A stretch of DNA of 64,000 bases from Flavobacteriales bacterium (GTDB lineage: Bacteria > Bacteroidota > Bacteroidia > NS11-12g > UBA9320). The position numbers and the translations under genes are program-made. The notes beneath the pieces are model-generated. The model was given only the letters and a program-made list of their open reading frames with translations, was not told the origin of the DNA and did not search any database. Positions 43,940 through 51,865 of this stretch are shown here, in pieces (the first letter of the stretch is position 1; each line of letters starts with the position of its first letter). The DNA lies in assembly GCA_020635435.1 (NCBI GenBank), contig JACJZU010000003.1, positions 124,001 through 188,000 on the forward strand. The letters run 5' to 3'.

Positions 43940-45610
43940 ATGGCAGCTAGCAAGGAGGCATGGGGTTCGCGGGTAGGTCTCATCCTGGCCATGGCGGGTA
44001 ACGCCGTTGGTTTGGGGAACTTTCTTCGATTTCCTGTTCAAGCCGTTCAAAATGGAGGAGGGGCATTTATAATTCCCTATCTCGTTTCGTTCCTACTTAT
44101 GGGTATTCCCCTGTTATGGGTTGAATGGTCCATGGGGCGGTACGGAGGTAAGTTCGGCGACCATTCCACTCCCTTCATCATGGACAACATGACGAAGAAA
44201 AGGTTCTGGAAGTATTTCGGGGTATTCGGGGTTTTCACCAATATGGGCGTGATGGCGTATTACACCTACATCGAATCCTGGACCCTGACCTATACCATTA
44301 AATCGATCAAACAGGATTTTGTTGGATTGGATACAACGCAGGTTGGAGCGATATTCGATCAATACGTGGATCTCGGATCCGGTATCAATCTCCCATCCTG
44401 GGGATTGATCGCCTTCCTGGTCACCCTAAGCATCAATATTTATATTCTATCCCGTGGATTGAGCGGAGGGATTGAGAAGGTTGCGAAGATCGCTATGCCC
44501 TTATTGATCCTTTTCGGTGTTTTTCTGGCCATTCGGGCGATCACCCTGGGGGCTACCGGTATAGAGGGCTGTGCCGATTGCAACAGTCATCTTGGCTTGA
44601 ACTTCCTTTGGCAACCGGAATTCAGCAGTTTGAAGGACCCGAAGGTTTGGCTGGCTGCGGCAGGACAGATCTTCTTCACGCTAAGCGTTGGAATGGGTAC
44701 GATACAGTGCTACGCATCCTATGTGAAGGAGCGCGATGACATTGCCTTGAATGCCATGTCGGCCGGGTGGATGAACGGGTTTGTGGAGATCGTACTCGGA
44801 GCATCTGTAGTGATTCCGATAGCCGTTGGTTATATGGGGCTGGATTGGATCAAGGAGAATGCGAATTTCATGATGGCGTTCAAGACCATGCCTTATTTGT
44901 TCGATCAATGGGGGCCTGTGATGGCGACCCTTTCCGGTGTGGCATGGTTTGGTTTATTGTTCTTTGCCGGTATAACTTCATCGCTTGCCATGGGGACTCC
45001 CTGGATGGGTTTTGTATCCGATGAGTTCAACTGGAGCCGAAATAAATCTGCGATCACTTTGGGTGTCGTAATTCTGGCTTTGGCATTGCCTACGATCCTG
45101 TTCTTTGAATACGGGGTGTTTGACGAGTATGACTACTGGACCGGAACGGTTTCGTTGGTGGTTTTTGCACTTGCCGAAGTGATCATATTCGGATGGGTAT
45201 TTGGGATGGACAAAGGTTGGCGGGAGCTCAATTATGGGGCGGATATGAAGGTCCCGAATATTTACCGATTCATTATCAAATACGTGACTCCGGTATTCAT
45301 TTTTGTGATCTTCCTGTCGTCGATGCTCAAACCGGAAGGTGGCGATTGGGCTGCTGCATTTGCAAATCTGGGAAGCGGTGGCTGGCCATTGGCGAGTGAT
45401 AGTATTATCGGACAGATCTTCCATTTAAAACATGTTGATGGTGAGCTCCGATCGGTGGTTAAGTGGTTTGAAAGCGGATCGCCAACACCGATGTTCTATG
45501 TGGACATGTCCCGTTTCCTTCTGTTGTTTGTATTTGCAGGTTTGTGTGTGATGGTGAAGATCGCCTCCAATAAACGCAAGAATAAAATTCCTATAGAACA
45601 CCACACATGA
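43940..45610 (+). CDS. Sodium-dependent transporter, NSS (SNF) family
   Basis: A 556-residue LeuT-fold secondary transporter with about 12 membrane helices. TM1 carries the unwound substrate/Na site A-G-N-A-V-G-L-G-N-F-L-R-F-P. The TM6 region with ITSSLAMGTPWMG also fits. Members move amino acids or related amines with Na+. A loop with G-C-A-D-C is seen between TM5 and TM6. The stop overlaps the start of a 47-residue membrane protein by ATGA, which in turn overlaps a 57-residue one, giving a three-gene coupled unit. Confidence 0.9.
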   Translation: MAASKEAWGSRVGLILAMAGNAVGLGNFLRFPVQAVQNGGGAFIIPYLVSFLLMGIPLLWVEWSMGRYGGKFGDHSTPFIMDNMTKKRFWKYFGVFGVFTNMGVMAYYTYIESWTLTYTIKSIKQDFVGLDTTQVGAIFDQYVDLGSGINLPSWGLIAFLVTLSINIYILSRGLSGGIEKVAKIAMPLLILFGVFLAIRAITLGATGIEGCADCNSHLGLNFLWQPEFSSLKDPKVWLAAAGQIFFTLSVGMGTIQCYASYVKERDDIALNAMSAGWMNGFVEIVLGASVVIPIAVGYMGLDWIKENANFMMAFKTMPYLFDQWGPVMATLSGVAWFGLLFFAGITSSLAMGTPWMGFVSDEFNWSRNKSAITLGVVILALALPTILFFEYGVFDEYDYWTGTVSLVVFALAEVIIFGWVFGMDKGWRELNYGADMKVPNIYRFIIKYVTPVFIFVIFLSSMLKPEGGDWAAAFANLGSGGWPLASDSIIGQIFHLKHVDGELRSVVKWFESGSPTPMFYVDMSRFLLLFVFAGLCVMVKIASNKRKNKIPIEHHT

Positions 45611-45750
45611 AAACATCAGCCTTAGTACTAATGATCGTTGTTCAGGCCAGTGTGACCCTCATAACGTTTCTGTTTTTCCGGAAGGTATTGAAATCACCAC
45701 CAAAACCGGAACCGGATTCCTATGAAGATAATGACGAGGACAATAGATGA
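45607..45750 (+). CDS. Small membrane protein of the NSS operon (MetS-like)
   Basis: A 47-residue protein, ATG at 45607 overlapping the symporter stop (ATGA). One membrane helix (A-L-V-L-M-I-V-V-Q-A-S-V-T-L-I-T-F-L-F-F), then a basic turn and an acidic Pro-rich tail (P-K-P-E-P-D-S-Y-E-D-N-D). The layout is like MetS, the small subunit required by the MetP NSS importer in Corynebacterium. Too short for ordinary ORF calls, but overlap on both sides argues that it is real. Confidence 0.75.
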   Translation: MKTSALVLMIVVQASVTLITFLFFRKVLKSPPKPEPDSYEDNDEDNR

Positions 45751-45920
45751 TCTTTTTAAAACCACCGTCGGAACAGAGCTTCAAAATACTCCTGATCGCC
45801 TCAGAGATCATTATCCCGGTGATCGTATTCGTGGGCATGTATTTGATCTTCAAACCTGTATTCGGGAAGAAACCGGAGGAGGAAGGAGAGGATGTGCAAG
45901 CGGGTAATTCCGGAGATTGA
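45747..45920 (+). CDS. Second small membrane protein of the NSS operon
   Basis: A 57-residue protein, ATG at 45747 overlapping the previous stop by ATGA, stop TGA at 45918-45920. A single long hydrophobic helix (I-L-L-I-A-S-E-I-I-I-P-V-I-V-F-V-G-M-Y-L) carries an internal Glu-x-x-x-Pro kink. It is followed by F-K-P-V-F-G-K-K-P and an acidic tail. I do not know a family for it. The role as a further accessory subunit is inferred from coupling only. Confidence 0.7.
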   Translation: MIFLKPPSEQSFKILLIASEIIIPVIVFVGMYLIFKPVFGKKPEEEGEDVQAGNSGD

Positions 45921-45944
45921 GGTTCTCGGGAAAGAACAACGCTG

Positions 45945-46379
45945 TCAGAGTTCCGGATAACCCTCTGGTCGGCGCATGGCCTTCAGGTCGTCGAACAGAA
46001 TTCCGGCTGGTTTAAAACCGATCAATCGGAGTACGACTTCTTCCGTATATGGGTTCAAGATAAGGATCGTTGGATACTGAAATACGGTGAATTGCTTTCT
46101 CAGGCTATCGCCTTCGGGGTGGTCGATATCTGTTTTCAGCGTGGCAAACTGATGGTTGATGTAGGTTCCCAAACTTTCATCTACAAAGGTTTTCTGATCC
46201 ATCTCCAAACAGGGTCTGCACCATACTGCCGTAAAATCGACGAATAACAATTTCTTGTTTTGGATGGCATCCAGGCGCAGGGAGTCGTAGTTGGATTTGC
46301 TGAACACCACTTGGGCAAGCGCTGGTTCCGATCTAAAGAAACCAAATAAAGTTATCAGAATTAGAATTCGCACCGACAT
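45945..46379 (-). CDS. Exported thioredoxin-family protein
   Basis: A 144-residue protein from ATG 46379 (MSVRILILITLFGFF) with a signal peptide ending near A-L-A. It has a thioredoxin_7/DsbD-gamma-like fold with VDFTAVWCRPCLEMD, cis-Pro in FQYPTILIL and an IGF-K-P-A tail. It is likely a periplasmic thiol reductase. It lies 29 bases after the lspA stop in an ileS-dksA-lspA-trx series. A -7-like TATCTTTG overlaps the start region and may be fortuitous. Confidence 0.8.
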   Translation of the reverse strand: MSVRILILITLFGFFRSEPALAQVVFSKSNYDSLRLDAIQNKKLLFVDFTAVWCRPCLEMDQKTFVDESLGTYINHQFATLKTDIDHPEGDSLRKQFTVFQYPTILILNPYTEEVVLRLIGFKPAGILFDDLKAMRRPEGYPEL

Positions 46380-46408
46380 ATTCAAAGATAGTGCAGCACT
46401 CAGATAAA

Positions 46409-47209
46409 TTAAGGCATTGGATCCTCTTCTTTGGGATCTTTGGGATGATCTTCCGCATCTATGTGCGTCTCATTCGGATCCGAAGATCCTGTAAATTGCT
46501 CCTGATCTTCCGATGGATCAAAGGAATCTTCAACCTCTTCGGAATCTGAGGCAATTGCAGTCTCTTCAGAATCGTTCGCCTGAGGGTTGGCAATGAACTC
46601 ATTTCTGAAGAAAATGAGAATGCTGAAAACTCCAACGCTAATGGCAGCGTCGGCAAGATTGAAAACCGGTCTGAAGAAAATGAATTCCCTACCACCCAGT
46701 TTTGGAACCCAGGACGGGTAATGTGTTTCGATGAGGGGGAAGTAAAGCATATCGACAACCTTACCTCTGAACCAAGTGCTGTAGCCTGCTCCCGGAGCCA
46801 CTATAGCCTTAGTAAGAAAGGTGCTTTCTGTGAAATAATGACCATAGAACACACTATCGATTATATTGCCCATGGCACCTGCAAGAATGCATGCCATCAA
46901 TAGGGTAAGGGTCAGGCTTATTCCCTTTTTTACCTGAATGAACAGATAATATGCGATCGCGATGACGGCAACTATGCGGAAGGATGTGAGAATAAGTTTT
47001 CCAGTAATTCCTCCAAATTTCAAACCGAAAGCCATTCCATCGTTCTCGGTGAAATGAAGAACAAACCAATTACCTGCCACATGGATCTCCTGTGCCAGGG
47101 TCATATTGGTCTTGACCCAATACTTGAGGATCTGATCTGCAACTAGGATCAGAACAACTATGGCGAAAGCGGCCAGTAGTTTAGGCCAGTACCTGGATTG
47201 TTCGGCCAA
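46409..47209 (-). CDS. lspA: Lipoprotein signal peptidase with long acidic tail
   Basis: A 266-residue aspartyl protease of the inner membrane that cleaves prolipoprotein signal peptides. Catalytic Asp153 (GKVVDMLYFP) and Asp187 (FNLADAAI) are present, along with the F-T-E-N-D-G-M-A-F-G and G-A-M-G-N-I-I-D motifs. The loop between TM3 and TM4 is expanded, as in other Bacteroidota. After the fourth helix a tail of about 60 residues is mostly Asp, Glu, Ser and Pro. Most LspA proteins have about 160-210 residues. It follows the DksA-like gene after 12 bases. Confidence 0.93.
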   Translation of the reverse strand: MAEQSRYWPKLLAAFAIVVLILVADQILKYWVKTNMTLAQEIHVAGNWFVLHFTENDGMAFGLKFGGITGKLILTSFRIVAVIAIAYYLFIQVKKGISLTLTLLMACILAGAMGNIIDSVFYGHYFTESTFLTKAIVAPGAGYSTWFRGKVVDMLYFPLIETHYPSWVPKLGGREFIFFRPVFNLADAAISVGVFSILIFFRNEFIANPQANDSEETAIASDSEEVEDSFDPSEDQEQFTGSSDPNETHIDAEDHPKDPKEEDPMP

Positions 47210-47221
47210 ATTTCGAAAGGC

Positions 47222-47611
47222 TTACTTGTATTGGTTGAGTTTGGCCTCCATACTCTGCGTGGTATGGGGAACCGCTCGGAGTCGCTCCTTCGAAATTAGT
47301 TTACCTGTAACTCGACAAATTCCGTAGGTTTTGTTCTCAATTCGGATGAGCGCAGCTTCCAGGTTCTGTATGAATTTCTTCAGGCGGGAAGCCAATTGCG
47401 AGGTACTTTCCTTTTGAAGGGTAGACGATCCGTCTTCGAGGGTTTTGTATACACTTCCGGTATCGTCTGTGCCATTTTCGTTTTCCGTTTGCAGCGCATC
47501 GGTCAGGAACTTCAATTCCTCTTGTGCAATCTGAAGTTTCTTGAGTATGAGTTCCTTGAATTCACTCAGTTCTTCGTCGCTATAGCGGGTTTTTACAGAT
47601 TTGTCTTCCAT
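47222..47611 (-). CDS. DksA/TraR-family protein with one zinc-type Cys
   Basis: A 129-residue protein with an N-terminal coiled coil (residues about 12-45 and 68-92) and the C-terminal Y-G-I-C-R-V-T-G-K-L-I-S-K-E-R-L-R-A-V-P module. Only Cys99 remains of the usual four zinc ligands, so zinc binding is doubtful. The acidic D-D-T-G-S tip is present. DksA-like proteins enter the RNA polymerase secondary channel. The start codon overlaps the ileS stop (TAATG), so it is coupled to ileS. Confidence 0.85.
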   Translation of the reverse strand: MEDKSVKTRYSDEELSEFKELILKKLQIAQEELKFLTDALQTENENGTDDTGSVYKTLEDGSSTLQKESTSQLASRLKKFIQNLEAALIRIENKTYGICRVTGKLISKERLRAVPHTTQSMEAKLNQYK

Positions 47612-50600
47612 TATTCGGCTTTGACTATTTTTATTTGTGTTGGGAATCCGTTCAGATCTATTTCCGACTCAATTGATTGATTTTCAGAGACTTGAATCTG
47701 ATCGGCTAAAACTTCGGCGCAAATATAATCATTAAAGAGTTCGATCGCCTTGCGTATCTCTGCTCCTGACGTTACTGCTACGTTAATTCGATCGGTTACT
47801 TCAAGGCCGGAATCTTTGCGGATATTTTGGATTCGATTGACCAATTCACGGGCATGGCCTTCCATGAGTAGGGCTTCGCTGATGCTTATATCGAGTGCCA
47901 CAGTTATCGGACCGTTCGTTTCGATCTGCCAACCGGGCATATCCTGATTGGAGATCTCCACATCTTCCGGACTCAATTGGAAGGGCGTACCATCTTCGAG
48001 GAGGATCTCCACAGAGCTACCTGATTGCAATGCGCTGATCTCCGCTCCACCAAAGTTTTGAACAGCCCCACTGATCCACTTCATACTGCGACCTGCTTTG
48101 GGACCTAATATCTTGAAATTGGGTTTTGCAGAACGAATGATCTGAATCTCGCTATTCTCTGAGATGAAGTCGAGGCGTTTCACATTCACTTCCGAAAGTA
48201 TCAGAGGCGCCACATCGAGTATCAATGCATCCTTCTCAGAGCCCATGGAGGGAACGAGAATTCGTCCGAGTGGTTGTCTGACCTTGATCTTCTCCTTTTT
48301 GCGGATCGCCAGAACCATACTCGTGATATCCTGTGCGAGTTCCATTTTCAGTTCCAGCGAATCATCGAGGAGTGATTCGGTACAGATCGGGAAATCGGCC
48401 AGATGAACCGAATTGCGATTTTCCATAGAACCCAGATCTCTGTAAAGCTGATCGGAATAGAAGGGAGCGAAGGGACTCATCAGGATCGCAATGGTGTTCA
48501 GGCATTCGTAGAGTGTGTCGTATGCCATTTTCTTGTCGGTATCATCTCCGCTCTTCCAAAACCGTCGACGACACAGTCGAACATACCAGTTGCTCAGGTG
48601 GTCAGTTGTGAAAGTCTGAATTTCGCGTGTAGCTTTGGTAGGTTCGTAATCGTTCATGGCCTCATCCACGTTTCGAATGAGGTGGTTGAGTCTTGATATG
48701 ATCCAGCGATCGATCTCAGGACGGTTTTCCACCGGCGACACTTCCTGATGCACATACCCGTCGATGTTCGCATAAAGCGCGAAGAAGGAATATACGTTAT
48801 AAAGCGTTCCGAAGAACTTACGCTGTGTTTCCTGCAGGCCGGTCTCGTTGAACTTCAGATTCTCCCACGGGGCCGAATTCCAAAGCATATACCATCGAAC
48901 CACATCTGCGCCATAGGTATCGAGGGTTTGGAAAGGATCGACGGTATTACCGAGTCGTTTGGACATCTTATTACCATCCTTATCCAAAACCAACCCATTG
49001 GCGATCACGTTTTTGTAGGCCGGTGTATCGAAAAGCATCACACCTAAAACGTGGAGGGTAAAGAACCAACCGCGGGTCTGGTCTACGCCTTCGGCGATAA
49101 AGTCGGCCGGAAATTGGATGTGTTCATCGATCTGCTCTTTATTTTCAAATGGGTAATGTTGCTGGGCATAGGGCATTGCGCCGGAGTCGAACCAAACATC
49201 GATCAGATCTGTCTCCCGGTGCATCGGTTTGCCCTTGGAGTCGGTTAAAATGATGCGATCGATATAAGGCCGGTGCAGATCGATCTTCGTCCAGTCGATC
49301 CCTGAATCCGACATATTACCGGCCAGGACCGATTCTTCCACAGCCGATCTCAATTCCTCAATAGAGCCAATACAACGTTCTTCCGATCCATCTTCAGAGC
49401 GCCATATCGGCAGAGGGGTTCCCCAATAGCGTGAACGGCTCAGGTTCCAGTCGACCAGATTCTCCAGCCAGTTCCCAAACCGGCCTTCACCGGTAGAACG
49501 CGGTTTCCAGTTGATCTGTTGGTTGGCTTCCAGTAATTGATCTTTTACGGCCGTGGTTTTGATAAACCAGGATTCCAAAGGGTAGTAGAGTACAGGTTTA
49601 TCCGTTCTCCAACAATGCGGATAGCTATGCTCGTATTTTTCGACACGAAAAGCCCTATTCTCCTCTTTGAGCTTGATGGCTAAAAGCACGTCCGTTGAAC
49701 GGTAGTTCGGATCATTTTCATCCTGATCGTCGTAATTCTTTACGTACATTCCTGCGAATTCTCCCATTTCGGGTACGAATCGTCCTTTTTTGTCCACCAG
49801 TGTGAGCGATGCGATCCCATTTTCGCGTGCAGCCTTGAAGTCGTCGGCTCCGAAGCTGGGTGCAAGGTGTACGATCCCGGTTCCATCTTCGGTAGTCACA
49901 AAATCCGCAGTAACGATCTCGAAGGCCTTGCCCTCCGGCTGTACGTAGGGGAGCAGTTGTTCGTACTTCAGGCCTTTGAGCTCAGCTCCCGTGAAAGTTC
50001 CAGCTATACGCCAGGGTATAACCTTGTCTCCGGAATTGTAGCCTTCCAACGGAAGATCCCGGCCATCATCCTTGAACCATCGGCTCACCAGATTGCTGGC
50101 TAGAATTACTGTGATCGGCAGGAAGGTGTAGGGGTTATAGGTCTGTATGGCGCAGTACTCAATTTTGTTACCAACGCCCAAAGCAGTATTTGAAGGGAGG
50201 GTCCAGGGTGTGGTTGTCCAGGCCAGGCAGAACACATCGCCATGAAGGGAGGATAATTTCAGCACACCGGGATCCTTCAAACGAAATTGTGCCACCACAG
50301 TGGTATCCTTGACCATTCTGTAGGTGCCGGGTTGATTGAGTTCGTGGGAACTCAGACCGGTTCCGGCAGCGGGAGAGTAGGGTTGGATGCTATATCCCTT
50401 GTAGAGGTAGCCTTTTTTATGTAATTCCTTCAGTAAATACCAAACCGATTCGATGTAGTTGGTGTCGTAAGTGACGTACGGGTCATCCAGATCCACCCAA
50501 TATCCGATGCGTTCGGTGAGATCGTCCCAAATGTCCTTGAATTTGAGTACATCGCGACGGCAAGCTGCGTTATATTCTTCTATGGAAATTTTAACACCGA

Positions 50601-50943
50601 TATCATCTTTTGTGATCCCAAGTGTCTTTTCCACCTGCAATTCGATAGGCAGACCATGTGTGTCCCAACCTGCCTTTCGCATCACTTTGTAACCTTTCAG
50701 GGTTTTGTAGCGACAGAAGACATCCTTGATAGCCCGGCTCATCACGTGATGGATGCCCGGCATACCATTGGCAGAGGGTGGGCCTTCATAAAACACGAAG
50801 CTCTTATTATCGGAGCGATTCTCCAGTGATTTGTGGAAGACGCGCTCTGTGTTCCAATAGTTCAGCACATTCCGATCGGTTTCGGTCAGGTTGAGCTGTT
50901 TATACTCCGGGTATTGGTTTTTAGTACGTTTTTCGGCCGACAT
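47611..50943 (-). CDS. ileS: Isoleucyl-tRNA synthetase, IleRS2-like
   Basis: A 1110-residue class I synthetase charging tRNA-Ile, longer than the E. coli enzyme and with the eukaryote-like (IleRS2) layout. The HIGH position reads G63-I-H65-H66, i.e. the first and third residues are exchanged. The KMSKR motif is at 659-663. The CP1 editing domain (W-T-T-T-P-W-T-L-P-S-N-T-A) is present. The C-terminal zinc motif of IleRS1 is absent. Start 50943 is fixed by a strong promoter at 50965-50995 that overlaps the alternative Met at 50967. It heads the ileS-dksA-lspA-trx unit. Confidence 0.95.
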   Translation of the reverse strand: MSAEKRTKNQYPEYKQLNLTETDRNVLNYWNTERVFHKSLENRSDNKSFVFYEGPPSANGMPGIHHVMSRAIKDVFCRYKTLKGYKVMRKAGWDTHGLPIELQVEKTLGITKDDIGVKISIEEYNAACRRDVLKFKDIWDDLTERIGYWVDLDDPYVTYDTNYIESVWYLLKELHKKGYLYKGYSIQPYSPAAGTGLSSHELNQPGTYRMVKDTTVVAQFRLKDPGVLKLSSLHGDVFCLAWTTTPWTLPSNTALGVGNKIEYCAIQTYNPYTFLPITVILASNLVSRWFKDDGRDLPLEGYNSGDKVIPWRIAGTFTGAELKGLKYEQLLPYVQPEGKAFEIVTADFVTTEDGTGIVHLAPSFGADDFKAARENGIASLTLVDKKGRFVPEMGEFAGMYVKNYDDQDENDPNYRSTDVLLAIKLKEENRAFRVEKYEHSYPHCWRTDKPVLYYPLESWFIKTTAVKDQLLEANQQINWKPRSTGEGRFGNWLENLVDWNLSRSRYWGTPLPIWRSEDGSEERCIGSIEELRSAVEESVLAGNMSDSGIDWTKIDLHRPYIDRIILTDSKGKPMHRETDLIDVWFDSGAMPYAQQHYPFENKEQIDEHIQFPADFIAEGVDQTRGWFFTLHVLGVMLFDTPAYKNVIANGLVLDKDGNKMSKRLGNTVDPFQTLDTYGADVVRWYMLWNSAPWENLKFNETGLQETQRKFFGTLYNVYSFFALYANIDGYVHQEVSPVENRPEIDRWIISRLNHLIRNVDEAMNDYEPTKATREIQTFTTDHLSNWYVRLCRRRFWKSGDDTDKKMAYDTLYECLNTIAILMSPFAPFYSDQLYRDLGSMENRNSVHLADFPICTESLLDDSLELKMELAQDITSMVLAIRKKEKIKVRQPLGRILVPSMGSEKDALILDVAPLILSEVNVKRLDFISENSEIQIIRSAKPNFKILGPKAGRSMKWISGAVQNFGGAEISALQSGSSVEILLEDGTPFQLSPEDVEISNQDMPGWQIETNGPITVALDISISEALLMEGHARELVNRIQNIRKDSGLEVTDRINVAVTSGAEIRKAIELFNDYICAEVLADQIQVSENQSIESEIDLNGFPTQIKIVKAE

Positions 50944-50964
50944 AGGGGTGAAAAAATGAAGCCG

Positions 50965-50995
50965 CAAAAGTACGTATCCCTGAGGATGCTATCAA
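50965..50995 (-). promoter_or_regulatory. Promoter of ileS (TTG-N20-TACTTTTG)
   Basis: On the minus strand TTG (50995-50993), 20 bases, then a perfect -7 box TACTTTTG (50972-50965). The TTG is the end of the T-rich tail of the hairpin at 51002-51024. Confidence 0.8.
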
Positions 50996-51060
50996 AAGAA
51001 AGCCCGGGTCATCACGACCCGGGCCCATATTCCCAATTAACTAAACTATGAAAAACTATT
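50996..51060. terminator. GC-rich hairpin and AACTAA tail (element B); terminator for the CBS gene
   Basis: GCCCGGGTC (51002-51010) and GACCCGGGC (51016-51024) form a perfect stem. On the minus strand it is followed by TTTCTTTTG, so it can end the CBS gene transcript. On the plus strand it is followed by CCAATTAACTAAACTATG and a seven-codon frame (M-K-N-Y-C-Q-Y). The same layout occurs at 8211-8270. Confidence 0.6.
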
Positions 51061-51061
51061 G

Positions 51062-51511
51062 TCAATATTGATCGAGGAGGTATTTGATAAGGTCGGTGGT
51101 GGTAACTATTCCAACCAATTTATCGTCCTCGAGCACCGGTAGGGCATGGAATTCCTGTTGGGACAGTATTTCCGCCACTTCACGGATGGTCGATGTTGTT
51201 TGAACGGTTACGGGTTTGGACACCATGACCTGTTCTATAGTGAGCAGATCGTAGATCGCGGTATCTACAGAGGCTTCAACATCAGATTGGGCATAACTGT
51301 CGACGAAGGAGATGCGCTTGAGATCGGTCAGACTCAAGATCCCGATAAGTTTCTCTCCGGACACTACCGGTATATGCCGTATATGTTTATTCCTCATGAT
51401 GCGTTCCGCATCAAAGAGGGAATTTTTAAGATTGACCGTATGTACATTGGCGGTCATGATGTGAGTGATGGGTTCTCTCTTCTTCATATCTCCTTCAATT
51501 ATTGAGTTCAA
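51062..51511 (-). CDS. CBS domain pair protein
   Basis: A 149-residue stand-alone CBS pair (Bateman module): first CBS from I-T-H-I-M-T-A-N-V to D-L-K-R-I, second from V-E-Q-V-M-V-S-K-P-like to T-T-T-D-L-I-K-Y. Such modules bind AMP, ATP or SAM and regulate partners. It is cytoplasmic and single. The Met nine codons in (MKKREPI) is an alternative start. Confidence 0.88.
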   Translation of the reverse strand: MNSIIEGDMKKREPITHIMTANVHTVNLKNSLFDAERIMRNKHIRHIPVVSGEKLIGILSLTDLKRISFVDSYAQSDVEASVDTAIYDLLTIEQVMVSKPVTVQTTSTIREVAEILSQQEFHALPVLEDDKLVGIVTTTDLIKYLLDQY

Positions 51512-51865
51512 TTCCAGTTTTAACTATGGTCCAATTAACGATCATTGATGTAAGCAACCATACATAGTATCCAATTGAACACTACGAAGTTAAAGGGTAG
51601 TTTGAAGGGGCCATGGTGACATCGCTCACGATTGTCACTGATTAAAATCAATGTCATGTAACGTTCAAAAATCATAACGAAACCCAACCGTTTTTAAAAT
51701 GTGGAATAGGTCATAAGTTTCTGTTAATCAGATTTTTATATGAAAAGTAATGCACATTCCTTCTAGTCACTCATTCTTGGAGTGCTTTTGATGTGCTCGA
51801 GGGGGGGCGGGAGAGGTTGTTAAACTTAGAATACGCTGTATCTTCACGTATTAATACCTACTTGA
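51512..51865. other. Upstream region of the giant PKD gene
   Basis: These 354 AT-rich bases hold no gene that I can support. A -33 TTG (51817-51819) and a weaker -7 box TATCTTCA (51839-51846) with 19-base spacing lie before ATG 51866. A run of seven G in a GC-rich patch (51799-51815) precedes it. Nothing else is recognised. Confidence 0.45.

Noticed and set aside
46383..46390. -7-like TATCTTTG overlapping the start of the thioredoxin-like gene
   Set aside because: It would give an almost leaderless transcript and no -33 box is present; the gene is better read as the last in the ileS unit.
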